DNA of 35,047 nucleotides, taken from a virus. The DNA lies in IMG/VR virus record IMGVR_UViG_3300021438_000007, positions 1 through 35,047 of that record. The stretch is one strand, 5' to 3'. The notes below the pieces were generated by a model, which saw only the letters and a list, made by a program, of their open reading frames with translations, did no database searches and was not told the DNA's origin. The position numbers and the translations under genes were made by a program. Positions 8,800-18,291 of this stretch are shown in pieces. Each line of letters begins with the position of its first letter. Within the stretch, counting starts at the first letter, position 1.

Positions 8800-9338
8800 T
8801 TAATAGCCTTTGTCATTGCTGAGATGCCTTTTGATATTTTCTTGCCAGCCTTTACATATCCACCAGGAGCAATAATTTCTCCCATAGATTGGTAAGGCAT
8901 ATTTCTTAAACCTTTAAAATAGTTACTATTGCTATCTAAAAACTCTTTGATCTTTTCTGTAGTTGGCAATATTGTATCTTGTTCAAGTCCAGTTAAAAAC
9001 TTTTGTAGCTTTGGCTTATCTTCTTCGCTATTAGCCATATTAATCACGCCACGCAATATCATTTCAAGATCACCAGGTAATCCAGCAAATGCTTGTGCAG
9101 CACCTTTTACTGTAGCTACTGGAGCATCAACTAACACAGCTTGAGCTACTTCTGATGGCTTAGCAATAATACCTTTAGCTTCTAATTCAGGAGCCATAGA
9201 AGCTCTAGATTTAGGAACATATGGTGTTTCTACTGGAGCCTGTGCAACTTTCATTGGCTGTTCTTCAGCAACAGGAGGCACTGGACCAAACTCTTGATCT
9301 AGTCTCCAATTCTCATAGTTATCAAATATGTTATCCAT
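8796..9338 (-). CDS. Internal virion protein candidate
   Basis: 180 residues between two internal virion genes. The N-terminal half is Pro/Val/Ala-rich and probably disordered. The C-terminal half contains AVLVDAPVATVKGAAQAFAG, PGDLEMILRGVINM and a short hydrophobic/Gly stretch (GEIIAPGGYVKAGKKISKGI). I recognise no enzyme motif. It sits in the ejection-protein block and overlaps the next gene by four bases, so it is probably packaged in the capsid or helps assemble the core. Confidence 0.55.
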   Translation of the reverse strand: MDNIFDNYENWRLDQEFGPVPPVAEEQPMKVAQAPVETPYVPKSRASMAPELEAKGIIAKPSEVAQAVLVDAPVATVKGAAQAFAGLPGDLEMILRGVINMANSEEDKPKLQKFLTGLEQDTILPTTEKIKEFLDSNSNYFKGLRNMPYQSMGEIIAPGGYVKAGKKISKGISAMTKAIK

Positions 9339-9346
9339 AATATCTC

Positions 9347-11080
9347 TTATTTAATATTAGCTTCGTCTATTTGCGCTTTTCTAATAGCATCTATATATTT
9401 AAGAATTTCCTCTTTGTTCTTATATTTGCTACGAGTTACGTTTTGTTTAAACATATTATATACATTATCATCTGCCAATGATTCTGCTGGTAATGGTAAT
9501 TTTATATCTTTAGTTTCAATAAAAGTATCATATGCTTCTTTATTCTTATTAACTGTAGATCTAGCAGAAACTTCTTTCTTTCTCTTTTCTTTAATGCCTT
9601 CTAAGATATCTACATATCTAGTTGGTTTTTCAGGCTTACCTACTAATTTATTATGTTCTTCATTTGCAACGCTAATAGTTTGAATTTCAGATCTTACAGC
9701 ATCTTCTTTCTTTGCTCTTTGAGATCTATTGCCAGAAGGTACAATTTGATCTACATAGTCTTTAACTTGCTCATCAAGGTATGCTTCTGATTTATTAGCG
9801 TATACACCATACACATGTTTATTTAAAGCATATCTTCCAATGCCTAGTTCAGATCCTCTTACTAATACTTGATCCCATGTATCAAATTTACCTCTACGAA
9901 TTTCATCTTTAATCTTCACTACTTGATCTGTATATTCAGCTTCAGTTTCTTTGCTCTTACGTATTTCATCTACAGTCTTTGGTGATCCAAGATTAGGATT
10001 ACGTATAGTCATAGATGTCATTTTAGCTAATAAATCTGTTTTTCCTGTTTTAAAGTACTCTGTTTCTAAAGCATTAAAGACTTTCTTATCTTCTTCAGTT
10101 TGTAATGAAATAGCATCTTTACGTGCAGAATCTAAGTTATTAAGCCTTGCTCTTACTTGGTCAATGACCTTAGCTTTCTTACTATTACCTTGCTCATCAA
10201 ATCCTAGCATGCCAAAGTAATCAGTCATATCACCAGCAATGCCTTGATTAAGATTATTGATGACTTCGTAATCATTAGTAAATGTTTTCTTGTCAGTTAG
10301 ATGAGTAACAATGCTATCCATAATAGCAGCATCAATGACTTCTTGATGTTTATTAGCATATTTAAGTCTGTACTCTACAGGCAACATTGCTACACGAGTT
10401 TTAATGTTATTAATATATGGCTGTACTTTAATAGCAAAATCAGCTGGGTTATTGTTCTTAATAAGATCTGGCAAATCAGCTTGAAAATTCTTAACATCTT
10501 CATCTGTTCTGATTACATTATCAGCTACATTTCTTTTTGCTATCTCAACGTCTACCTTTTCAAGTAAATCATATCCTTGTGCGCCAATAGATGCTTTAAA
10601 CTTTAATGCTTGATCTGGACTAATCTTAGCCAATGTATTGCCATAACCATCTACTAAACCAGCTAATGTTGATTTAATTTCTTCTCTGTCGATAGGTAAG
10701 CCAGATTTAATAACTTCATTAATCTTGCTCATCTCACTGCGAGCTTCTGTTTCTAGTTCTGTTCTAAATCCTACAGCTTGAACTTCTCTAGCAGCTTGAC
10801 CAAAATATGTATAATCTTCTGAGAATAAAGTAACTGGATCTACATTGTTTTGAATAGCATCAGCATATTGTTTTAATGTAGGCTTGTTAGTAACAGCATA
10901 TTCTGCACCAGCTTGTTTAGCTTTTTCAGCAGCTGACTTAAATGCAAACTCTGAAATCTTATCAAGACTTTGTTGCAATGACTTAGATCTTGTAATGCTT
11001 TCTTTAACGTCAGCAAATTGCAATGGCTGTGTTTCAGCCAACATAATGTTTTGTCTTTGATATCTTGGATTATCTGCCAT
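9347..11080 (-). CDS. Internal virion protein, long helical
   Basis: 577 residues, strongly charged and almost all helical, with no transmembrane segment. The start MADNPRYQRQ is followed by an amphipathic stretch (ESITRSKSLQQSLDKISEFA, FKSAAEKAKQAGAEYAV). Size, helix content and place after the gp14-like gene fit the T7 gp15 position of the core stack. It probably forms part of the internal core ejected across the envelope. Assignment is by synteny; no sequence motif was recognised. Confidence 0.6.
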   Translation of the reverse strand: MADNPRYQRQNIMLAETQPLQFADVKESITRSKSLQQSLDKISEFAFKSAAEKAKQAGAEYAVTNKPTLKQYADAIQNNVDPVTLFSEDYTYFGQAAREVQAVGFRTELETEARSEMSKINEVIKSGLPIDREEIKSTLAGLVDGYGNTLAKISPDQALKFKASIGAQGYDLLEKVDVEIAKRNVADNVIRTDEDVKNFQADLPDLIKNNNPADFAIKVQPYINNIKTRVAMLPVEYRLKYANKHQEVIDAAIMDSIVTHLTDKKTFTNDYEVINNLNQGIAGDMTDYFGMLGFDEQGNSKKAKVIDQVRARLNNLDSARKDAISLQTEEDKKVFNALETEYFKTGKTDLLAKMTSMTIRNPNLGSPKTVDEIRKSKETEAEYTDQVVKIKDEIRRGKFDTWDQVLVRGSELGIGRYALNKHVYGVYANKSEAYLDEQVKDYVDQIVPSGNRSQRAKKEDAVRSEIQTISVANEEHNKLVGKPEKPTRYVDILEGIKEKRKKEVSARSTVNKNKEAYDTFIETKDIKLPLPAESLADDNVYNMFKQNVTRSKYKNKEEILKYIDAIRKAQIDEANIK

Positions 11081-11082
11081 AA

Positions 11083-11592
11083 TTAAACTCCTTTCCAGTA
11101 GCTAGTACTGCCTACTGCTGGAGCCGCAGCAGTTGTTCCAGATGTTTTATATACCTTGCTAAGTTCGAATGCGCCAGTAGCTAGTTTAGATGCAGCATCT
11201 AATGTACCACTTCTTAAAGCAATTTCACCAGCTGTACCAAATATGTCAGCTTGTGTTGATCCAGCCATAAGAGCATTAGAAGCATTGCTAATGTCTGCCA
11301 TATAGTCTCTACCAGCTTCTCTTAAATTCATTGTTTCAACTAATTTAGCTGATCCTTCAAAACCTAATACGCCACCAGCATATCTACGTGTAGCATTAGC
11401 AGCATTAGCTGCTGTAACCTTACGTAATGTTTCATTAGCTCTTTCTTGATATTGTAATGCTTTACGAGCAGCATCAGCTTCTGTTTGCATCGCTTGTAAT
11501 CGATACATAGCAGCCTGATTTTTAGCCTGAGACATGCTTTGGCTTGCGCTCATTAATGTAGAACCAACAGATAATGCTATTTGCCAAGACAT
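11083..11592 (-). CDS. Internal virion protein, gp14-like
   Basis: 169 residues. An Ala/Gln/Met-rich helix (LMSASQSMSQAKNQAAMYRL, QAMQTEADAARKALQYQERA) is followed by RRYAGGVLGFEGSAKLVETM. This matches the small internal virion protein of T7-like phages, which inserts in the outer membrane during ejection. It lies directly downstream of tail tube B with a two-base gap, the usual T7 order (12, then 14). Confidence 0.7.
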   Translation of the reverse strand: MSWQIALSVGSTLMSASQSMSQAKNQAAMYRLQAMQTEADAARKALQYQERANETLRKVTAANAANATRRYAGGVLGFEGSAKLVETMNLREAGRDYMADISNASNALMAGSTQADIFGTAGEIALRSGTLDAASKLATGAFELSKVYKTSGTTAAAPAVGSTSYWKGV

Positions 11593-11594
11593 AA

Positions 11595-13595
11595 TTATGT
11601 TCCTTGATGGACTCCTACTTTATATTCTAAACCTAATAATGTAAATTTCAATGGTGCGCTTTGAGTAATCGTAATCTTTGCTTCGTTACTATACCCTAAA
11701 ATGCCATGTAATACTTTAGTTCCTGTATAATCTGGCACATCAGCATCTAATGTAGATGGTGTGTCAAATGATCTAAATGGAACTTCTATGTTATTAATGA
11801 CCATGTTTTGTGTTTCATAGACCAAAGCATTAACTTCAACAATACGTTTCTTAAAGCCTAATCTTGTGCCTGATTGAATCTTTAAGTCAATTGGCATAGT
11901 TGTTGCTTGTACTGATATAGGTAAACCTACTTCATAAGCTGATGTAGATGCTCTAGTAAATGTTACTGTGCCACCGCCTGGAACAGTTTGATTTGGCTGT
12001 ACAATGCCATCAAGCAATATATTAACTTCTTTACCAGCTACATGAGACATGGATGCAGTAGATGATACACCACCAGTGACAGCACTATCAGTCAATAATG
12101 AATGGTCAAATCGTTCTACATAATATTGAGCTGTACCGCTAATTGTGCGTTTAACCACAGTATAAATAGTTGTAATATCTACGCCAACATCTAAGAACTC
12201 ACCACTAGCTGTTACAAACTCTGATGGAGCAATGACGTTTTGTGAACGCATAATAGAATATGCAGCCATCGTACCATCTGTACCATTAGTAATTAATAAT
12301 AGATCATTCTCATCTGTATCCACAGCACGTCTTAATGCCATACGTGTAGGATTTTTTAATAGATGTCCTGATAATAGAGATATCTTAGAAGTAAGATAAG
12401 TTAATTGTGTATCAGAATATGCAATCTCACTAAGTATCTTACCTTGACGTTGTATAAATAACACGCCTGATTCTAGTTGCTGTACTCGAATGCCTTGTTT
12501 ACTACCAGCACGACCCGTAGTAGATACAAAGAATGATGTAGGTGTAATTGGCTCTAGACCTTGTTGTGGTACATAGAACTCACCACCAGTTGTAAATATC
12601 ATTAGATCACGACCAGAGATAATATCTGTAATCGCATTGAATGTATTAGTATCTAGTGTAGCTTCTACAGAATCATCATCTAATCCTTCTGTGCCTTCAA
12701 AGTCAAAGAAGATACCAACTTTAGATCCCCATACTGTAGATGGTCTAGATTTAGATCCACCGAAGTATAAACGACCTTGATGAAATGTAACTGTTCTTGG
12801 CCATCCTTTTGTGCTTGACCATACGTTTTCATAACCAGATTCATATTCCCATGATCCAGAAGCAATGGCAGATGTATTAAAAAATGGAAAGTCAGTAATA
12901 GCATCTACAACTGTACCACTGGTATACTTAACAATTTTAGCTCTACCTTGTGGACTTGCATTTACATATTGACCTACTGATGCTGCACTAAATACAGACG
13001 CTGATGCTGTCAATGTAATCTTACCTGATACAGCAGATGGTGTTAATGTTGCAGCTGGATTAGATACGCTTAATGTAAATGCATATTTAGGAACACTATC
13101 AAAACTAATAGCAGATGCAGTCCATGTAGCATCATTAGCTCCACGTACAATTTTAATTGGAGCTACATCTTCATGCACTACAATCAATGTATCAGCAGAT
13201 TGTGTCCAGCACATATTGGCTAGTTTAGCTGATGATAATGATACGCCTGATGTATCTAGATATGGATTGCCAGATCCGTTAATGTTAGTAATTAATGCGC
13301 CATTTTTATACACATACATGCGATTATGTGTAAAGCAAAGCATATAACTATCTGATGTTGAGAATTCAAATGCAACTAATCTAACACCATTAGCAGCAGA
13401 TTCTGTACCTGAATTAGGAAGTGCATTAATATAACGCAAACCATTACGTCTAGTGATACCACCTTGTGGCTGACATAATACGTTCTGAGCTGTCTCTAAA
13501 CCATTTTCATATGACTTAATATCTATACGTGAGCGTAATAGAGGATCTATTTCACCCGCAGTAAAGTTAGTTTGAATGGTTACAAAACGAGCCAT
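11595..13595 (-). CDS. Tail tubular protein B / nozzle protein
   Basis: 666 residues. The N-terminus TIQTNFTAGEIDPLLRSRID followed by SYENGLETAQNVLCQPQGGI and TRRNGLRYI is the hallmark start of podovirus nozzle or tail tube B proteins. The body contains WTQSADTLIVVHED, RTVTFHQGRLYFGGSKSRPS, TVWGSKVG and FFDFEGTE, all typical of this family's propeller. It forms the lower tail tube on which the fibres dock. Its start overlaps the stop of tail tube A by one base. Confidence 0.85.
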   Translation of the reverse strand: MARFVTIQTNFTAGEIDPLLRSRIDIKSYENGLETAQNVLCQPQGGITRRNGLRYINALPNSGTESAANGVRLVAFEFSTSDSYMLCFTHNRMYVYKNGALITNINGSGNPYLDTSGVSLSSAKLANMCWTQSADTLIVVHEDVAPIKIVRGANDATWTASAISFDSVPKYAFTLSVSNPAATLTPSAVSGKITLTASASVFSAASVGQYVNASPQGRAKIVKYTSGTVVDAITDFPFFNTSAIASGSWEYESGYENVWSSTKGWPRTVTFHQGRLYFGGSKSRPSTVWGSKVGIFFDFEGTEGLDDDSVEATLDTNTFNAITDIISGRDLMIFTTGGEFYVPQQGLEPITPTSFFVSTTGRAGSKQGIRVQQLESGVLFIQRQGKILSEIAYSDTQLTYLTSKISLLSGHLLKNPTRMALRRAVDTDENDLLLITNGTDGTMAAYSIMRSQNVIAPSEFVTASGEFLDVGVDITTIYTVVKRTISGTAQYYVERFDHSLLTDSAVTGGVSSTASMSHVAGKEVNILLDGIVQPNQTVPGGGTVTFTRASTSAYEVGLPISVQATTMPIDLKIQSGTRLGFKKRIVEVNALVYETQNMVINNIEVPFRSFDTPSTLDADVPDYTGTKVLHGILGYSNEAKITITQSAPLKFTLLGLEYKVGVHQGT

Positions 13596-14209
13596 TAGTA
13601 TCTCACGTTAATTAATGAGAAGTCTTGTATAGCGTTTACTGGTTGTCCTTGACCATCAATATTCATAGCTTGTCTCATGTATCCACCACGACCATTTTCT
13701 CCTGGTGTACCGACAGCTACTGATTGCCAATATTGAGCTTTTTCTGTTTGGTCTGTAATAGGCACAGATAGATGCCATGCCAATAGATATTTAAGCAATT
13801 GAATAAAGTATGTAGGCATAAGTGACTCTGGTACTGAGTATTGATAATCTACCCATACTTCTTCATAATCTGTAAGAATCTTATCTCCCATAATTCTATA
13901 CTCATTACGTACAGGAGAACCAACTTCATTAGCATCGTACACCGCTCTTGGTGAACCTATGCGATCAGAAGGTAATTGATATTCGTATTTATATTCGGTA
14001 ACTGGTGTAGTGACCAGTCTAGCACATTGAACTTTCTTAAATGAAAAAGACCATGGGTAAGTAATTAACGCTTGGTCTCTAATATCTGGATATAGTCGGT
14101 CGCATACAGATGATTCATCTGTACCTTCTGTGAAGGATGATATAGGTCTTGCACCTAACATTAATAGTGAATCAGAACAAACTGATAATGCTGAATCTCC
14201 AGCTGCCAT
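13595..14209 (-). CDS. Tail tubular protein A (head-tail adaptor)
   Basis: 204 residues, T7 gp11-like. Diagnostic parts are SVCSDSLLMLGARPISSFTE, DRLYPDIRDQALITYPWSFS and YKYEYQLPSDRIGSPRAVYD. The protein sits under the portal and links it to the tube B nozzle. A strong hairpin lies between it and the upstream decoration gene, so it is probably transcribed at a lower level than the capsid genes. Confidence 0.85.
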   Translation of the reverse strand: MAAGDSALSVCSDSLLMLGARPISSFTEGTDESSVCDRLYPDIRDQALITYPWSFSFKKVQCARLVTTPVTEYKYEYQLPSDRIGSPRAVYDANEVGSPVRNEYRIMGDKILTDYEEVWVDYQYSVPESLMPTYFIQLLKYLLAWHLSVPITDQTEKAQYWQSVAVGTPGENGRGGYMRQAMNIDGQGQPVNAIQDFSLINVRY

Positions 14210-14231
14210 ACGCTATCTCCAAATGTGAGAA

Positions 14232-14259
14232 TAAGGTGGATGCAAAAACACCCACCTTA
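14232..14259 (-). terminator. Hairpin after the decoration gene
   Basis: The arms TAAGGTGG (14232-14239) and CCACCTTA (14252-14259) are perfectly complementary over 8 bp with a 12-base loop. In the leftward direction the stem is followed by TTCTC, a poor U-tract, so it is either a weak terminator or an RNA end-stabilising or processing hairpin. It separates the abundant capsid/decoration pair from the tail tube genes. Confidence 0.5.
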
Positions 14260-14278
14260 CCCAATTTATTACAGATTA

Positions 14279-14566
14279 TTAGTCTGTATTTGTTACTGTT
14301 AAAGCTGTTGTATCAGATACGTCTACAACGCCAGCAGCTGAAATTGTCATCACAACGTGCTGACCAGCTGTTGAAACTGCACCACTAGAAGTAGTAACGC
14401 GGAAAATCACGTCACCAACTTTTAATAATGAAGCTACGCTATTGAAATAACCTGATGTATCAACTGTTGCAGCAGCATCAGTAGTAGTATAGCTCCATAA
14501 TTGTGGAGCATTACCAGCTTTTGATTGACCGCCGATTGGTTGAAAATTTGTACTGTTAAAAGCCAT
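14279..14566 (-). CDS. Capsid decoration protein candidate
   Basis: 95 residues, small beta-rich protein: NFQPIGGQSKAGNAPQLWSY, then VASLLKVGDVIFRVTTSSG and VVMTISAAGVVDVSD. This GGQSKAGNAP-xx-(W/F)SY pattern recurs in small proteins encoded directly after phage major capsid genes and is often considered a head decoration or stabilising protein. It lies 17 bp downstream of the capsid gene. It could instead be a head fibre base. Confidence 0.6.
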   Translation of the reverse strand: MAFNSTNFQPIGGQSKAGNAPQLWSYTTTDAAATVDTSGYFNSVASLLKVGDVIFRVTTSSGAVSTAGQHVVMTISAAGVVDVSDTTALTVTNTD

Positions 14567-14583
14567 GTTATTTTCTCCCTAGA

Positions 14584-15426
14584 TTAAGATTCGCGGCATG
14601 TTAATGAAACGATACCCTCTGCATCGATCGTTGTTGCAGTCGCAGAGAAAACAGCATTTACTAAGTATGATGTTTTTTCTGGAATGTAATTGATCTCTGT
14701 GCGAGGAGCGATACCTTCAGCATAACCAACAGCATCTTTATGGAATGCAAAGATTGTTCTGTCTAAAGAACCATCAATTGCTAAACCACCTTCTGAACGA
14801 TCACCTAATACATGGAATGTGAAACCTAAGAATGTATTGATTTCACCAGCTACAAGAGCTTTAACTGTATTAAAGTCAGAAGAAGTTACTGCTGTTTCTG
14901 AAAGTAATGATGCTAAGTTGTTACCATGAAGAACGATATGACGACCTTCTGGTGGAACATTGTTTTTATCTAAAAGACGTTTAGCTTCACGTAGTTTAGC
15001 TACGTTTAAGTTAGAGTCAGTTGCACCGATATCGTTAGACACTGTTAATGCTGTTGATGATGTAGCAAGTGCATCAAGAATCATTTGATCTTGTCTACGA
15101 CCGATAGCATTAGCAACTAATTGAACTAACTCTTGTCTTTCGTCAAAGTTTACTTTTTGTTGCATGAAAATGTCTGAATACTCAGCTGCATTCCAGTCTG
15201 CTAAAGTAGCAGTTACTTGGCTCCAGCCAGCATTTAGAGGTGTTACGTCTGTTTGTGGGATTCTTAAAGTAGCAACACCTTTGCCTACTTTAGGAAATTT
15301 TACTACTGAACCTTCAACGCCGCGTCTTTGGCGAACTGCACCAACTAACTCTGCCTTACCTTGGTAAGCCTGTTTAACTTCGGCATCAAAGAGCGTTACA
15401 AAAGCGCTTGATAATCCAATTGCCAT
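14584..15426 (-). CDS. Major capsid protein
   Basis: 280 residues, the size of a compact HK97-fold coat protein without a delta domain. Characteristic features are an N-terminal region VTLFDAEVKQAYQGKAELVG, KFPKVGKGVATLRIPQTDVT, a long spine helix (RQELVQLVANAIGRRQDQMI, LDALATSS) and a C-terminal DRTIFAFHKDAVGYAEGI strand. It follows the scaffold gene but is separated from it by an intrinsic terminator and its own promoter with a leader of about 135 nt. The ribosome site AGGAGAA is 5 bases before the ATG. Confidence 0.85.
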   Translation of the reverse strand: MAIGLSSAFVTLFDAEVKQAYQGKAELVGAVRQRRGVEGSVVKFPKVGKGVATLRIPQTDVTPLNAGWSQVTATLADWNAAEYSDIFMQQKVNFDERQELVQLVANAIGRRQDQMILDALATSSTALTVSNDIGATDSNLNVAKLREAKRLLDKNNVPPEGRHIVLHGNNLASLLSETAVTSSDFNTVKALVAGEINTFLGFTFHVLGDRSEGGLAIDGSLDRTIFAFHKDAVGYAEGIAPRTEINYIPEKTSYLVNAVFSATATTIDAEGIVSLTCRES

Positions 15427-15567
15427 GTTGTTCTCCTAGAATTGATAAAAATAAAGTTTATCGCTTTGGTTAGCCAGACAAATCCTGGGCCAGTGCTTGC
15501 TATTTACGATAGCCAAACGACAAGACGACTTGCGTGAAGGGTTGCGAATGCAATGAGCCTTGTACGA

Positions 15568-15596
15568 TTTTTAGCATATTTTGCAAATTTGTGCAA
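15568..15596 (-). promoter_or_regulatory. Leftward promoter for the major capsid gene
   Basis: On the minus strand there is a -35-like TTGCAC (15596-15591), a 17-bp spacer, and TAAAAA (15573-15568) preceded by TGC, an extended -10. The start would be near 15561, giving a leader of about 135 nt that contains a GCTAT/ATAGC hairpin (15499-15513). It lies immediately downstream of a terminator, where a new promoter is needed. The hexamers are not close to consensus. Confidence 0.5.
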
Positions 15597-15614
15597 GTAT
15601 TTTGCGTAAAAGGC

Positions 15615-15640
15615 AAAAAAAAGACCCGCCTAAGCGGGTC
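15615..15640 (-). terminator. Intrinsic terminator between scaffold and capsid genes (leftward)
   Basis: GACCCGC (15623-15629), loop CTAA, GCGGGTC (15634-15640): a perfect 7-bp GC-rich stem. Read leftwards it is followed at once by eight T (15622-15615). This is a textbook rho-independent terminator and ends transcripts coming from portal and scaffold. Confidence 0.9.
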
Positions 15641-15660
15641 AAGCGAACTACGGAGTCTTA

Positions 15661-16446
15661 CTATGAACCAAATGACGCTTGGAACATTCTTTCAACTTTA
15701 GCACGATAAGCTGGATCTGTTTTATATTTAGGATCTCCTACCATTGCATAAAGTTCTTCTTTTGATGGAGCGCCAGAGACTGGAGCGCTATCTGTAGGTA
15801 CGCGACCTTCATAAGCACCTCTGAGTTTTTCTAATGCAGCAAGGCCTTTTGCAGTGCCTCCCATGTATTTAAACTCCTCAAAGTCATCTTTACCCCAAAT
15901 ACCTTTGTTTACTAAACCACTAGCCCATTTAACCATGCCATTAATGCGAGCATCTGCATTAGGACCAAGCGCTTTCTTCTCTTGTTCTAGATTAACAGAA
16001 GTCGTTTGTTGAGCTTCAAAACCCATTTCTACAACTTTGCTCACTAAGCTATCTAAAGCTGATTGACTTACGCCATATTCTTTAGCCCAAGATAGTACGT
16101 GATTGCGTACGGGATCTTCTGCTGGAATATCTTTGAATGCGGCTACATCATAGTTACCATCTGCTGGTGCCTTGTGTTTACCTTGTGAGATTTGTTTACG
16201 TAGATCAGTCCAAGATTTAGCCATTGCCTGTAGATCAGGTTCTGCTTCATCTTTCTTCCAGAAATTCTCTGGCCACCAATCTGGTCGTTCTAGAGGACTA
16301 TCATCATCTTCTGGATCTAAATGTGATATCTCTGTCTTTTGTGGATTTACTTCTGTTGCTTCTGTTTCTACTGATGCGCTGTCGAGTAGGCCAGTTTCTT
16401 GAGATACTTCCTCAGTGCCACTAGGCTCGATGTTGTCGTCTATCAT
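15661..16446 (-). CDS. Capsid scaffolding protein
   Basis: 261 residues, acidic in the first 75 (many Glu/Asp, PEDDDSPLERPDWWPENFWK), then PADGNYDVAAFKDIPAEDPV, a helical middle and a C-terminal segment ending KVERMFQASFGS. The acidic disordered N-terminus, helical core and short basic C-terminus, together with the place between portal and capsid genes, match podovirus scaffold or capsid assembly proteins (T7 gp9 position). It would shape the procapsid and then leave before DNA packaging. Confidence 0.8.
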   Translation of the reverse strand: MIDDNIEPSGTEEVSQETGLLDSASVETEATEVNPQKTEISHLDPEDDDSPLERPDWWPENFWKKDEAEPDLQAMAKSWTDLRKQISQGKHKAPADGNYDVAAFKDIPAEDPVRNHVLSWAKEYGVSQSALDSLVSKVVEMGFEAQQTTSVNLEQEKKALGPNADARINGMVKWASGLVNKGIWGKDDFEEFKYMGGTAKGLAALEKLRGAYEGRVPTDSAPVSGAPSKEELYAMVGDPKYKTDPAYRAKVERMFQASFGS

Positions 16447-16709
16447 TACATTTTCCTTGCTCTAATTAACCTTGCTTCAATGTCTCTCACAATACTATTC
16501 TGACCTTCACGATAGTACGCATAACTTGAGTCGCTACCAGGCAAGGCAACTGGTTGCTCTAAAACTGTTTGACGTAACCACGCCAACAGTTTCTGTCCAT
16601 CATCATTATTAAAAACTCTTAATGCTAATCTATCTAAATCTTCTCTTGCTTGTGATACATTTCTTACATCTAATGGAAGTGCTTGATCTAAATCTTCCCA
16701 TCCAGCCAT
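16446..16709 (-). CDS. Bbp19-like small phage protein
   Basis: 87 residues: VFNNDDGQKLLAWLRQTVLE, then PGSDSSYAYYREGQNSIVRD and IEARLIRA. The DGQ-xx-LAWLR and YYREGQNS motifs match the Bbp19-like domain, found in podophages between portal and scaffold; no biochemical role is known to me. It overlaps both neighbours by one base, suggesting coupled translation within the head operon. Confidence 0.7.
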   Translation of the reverse strand: MAGWEDLDQALPLDVRNVSQAREDLDRLALRVFNNDDGQKLLAWLRQTVLEQPVALPGSDSSYAYYREGQNSIVRDIEARLIRARKM

Positions 16710-18289
16710 TACATCATCCCTTTAGTTGCGGCTTCTACCATGCCAGGCACTGCTTCTGGGTTTTGCTGTGCAACTTGTTGTGCAGCATCTGTCATTTGTT
16801 TAGCCATTGTTGCGCGTTCTTCTTGAGTGTTACGTATCTTTTGTGGGATACCTAATTTCTCAGCAATAAAGTCCATCATAGCATCTGTTTTCAATGTCAT
16901 TTGAGCTTGTGGTCCAGCTTGTTGTACGATTTGAGCGTATTGTAATACGTTCTGTACATCTTCCATGCTTTGAGCCATAGCTAATGGTGCTACTGCTGAT
17001 ACTTTAATCTCAAGTCCATTGACTTTAAGAGGAAGATCAATAAGACCACGAGAATCCATCACTCTTAAAATCTTAGTAACCAATGGTATCATAGTTTCAT
17101 TTATCAGGCGACCAAAAGCTGAACCTAAGTTTTGTGATAATTCTTTCATTCTTTCTACAACTTCTGTAGCAGAACGAGCTGACATATTATCTGGTGGCAA
17201 TGATTCATCTAGAAGAATACGCTTAATACTCATGCGTAAGTCATTCATAATGATTTGTGATACATTGAAATCACCAGCACGAGTCAATGGTTTTAATGAT
17301 TCACCTTGTGGGCCACCATTACGTGCTACAGGAATAATAGCACCAGGAATAATCTTAACTGTATTAGGATTCAATACGCCATCATCAGCAGCTGTATATA
17401 CACCAGCAATAGCTAATGAAGCATTCTTGAGTAATAACTCTAATGTTTTGTTAAGTGTTTTAATATCTGGCAATGCAGTGATAAGTGGACCGCGACCATA
17501 GATCTCACCAGCTACTTTTGCATAGCGTGATACAATCCATGGACTTTCTTCCATACGTCTATATACTAACTCAGTCTTAGATTCTTTGTGAATTACGTGA
17601 TAACAGAAGTCACCACGTTTTTGATCTAATACTGTAGCTTCAATAAATTCTAAATCTTCTGTAGGTTTTTGGTCAATTTTCTTTTGCAAGTCATCTGGAA
17701 TAACTGCATCAGGCCATTGACGCATAATAGACTCACCTTTAAGGCGCATACGTCTATATACATTGTCTACTTGACCATTAGCACCTTCTTCAAATGATAC
17801 TAAGAATTGTGGTACAGGAATAAAGTTAAGTGGATTAACGTCATCACCTGGTTGTACCATCATCACAGCAGTACCTACAGATAAATCAAGTAAGAACTCA
17901 CCAATAGCAATATCAAAGTTTGATTGCTTGAGTGATGCAAATAATTTATCTGAGTAAACATCTAATGCTGCTTGTGCTTCTTCTTTACGATCTTCAGGAA
18001 TATCTGGTCCTGGTTCAAGTCTGCACCATTTACGTTGTGGTGGGAATATGCCAGATTGCATACGATTAGCAAATCTTTGTGTAGAATTGATTGCTGTAGA
18101 ATCAAATACACGATTCATTTTCTTTTGACCACCTACTTTACCTTCGTAGTATCCGTCATAAAGATTACGTTGTGGCAACGCAAATTCATAACATTCTTCG
18201 TATAAAGATCTAAAGTCCTCTTTTTTAGTGAGTGCTTTATCGTGTCGTTTTAAAACATCCTCTGCGGATAATCTCATCATTTCTGCCAT
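16709..18289 (-). CDS. Portal (head-to-tail connector) protein
   Basis: 526 residues, T7 gp8-type portal. Recognisable blocks: RSLYEECYEFALPQRNLYDG, FDSTAINSTQRFANRMQSGI, FPPQRKWCRLEPGP near the N-terminus; SPWIVSRYAKVAGEIYGRGP, DIKTLNKTLELLLKNASLAI in the stem region; and a Gln/Ala-rich C-terminal helix (ADAAQQVAQQNPEAV-like) forming the crown. Twelve copies would form the DNA channel at one capsid vertex and bind the terminase during packaging. Confidence 0.88.
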   Translation of the reverse strand: MAEMMRLSAEDVLKRHDKALTKKEDFRSLYEECYEFALPQRNLYDGYYEGKVGGQKKMNRVFDSTAINSTQRFANRMQSGIFPPQRKWCRLEPGPDIPEDRKEEAQAALDVYSDKLFASLKQSNFDIAIGEFLLDLSVGTAVMMVQPGDDVNPLNFIPVPQFLVSFEEGANGQVDNVYRRMRLKGESIMRQWPDAVIPDDLQKKIDQKPTEDLEFIEATVLDQKRGDFCYHVIHKESKTELVYRRMEESPWIVSRYAKVAGEIYGRGPLITALPDIKTLNKTLELLLKNASLAIAGVYTAADDGVLNPNTVKIIPGAIIPVARNGGPQGESLKPLTRAGDFNVSQIIMNDLRMSIKRILLDESLPPDNMSARSATEVVERMKELSQNLGSAFGRLINETMIPLVTKILRVMDSRGLIDLPLKVNGLEIKVSAVAPLAMAQSMEDVQNVLQYAQIVQQAGPQAQMTLKTDAMMDFIAEKLGIPQKIRNTQEERATMAKQMTDAAQQVAQQNPEAVPGMVEAATKGMM

Positions 18290-18291
18290 AA

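Noticed and set aside
15427-15577. A 25-codon frame in the capsid leader
   Set aside because: No ribosome site and no protein-like features; the stretch is better explained as a leader with promoter and hairpin.
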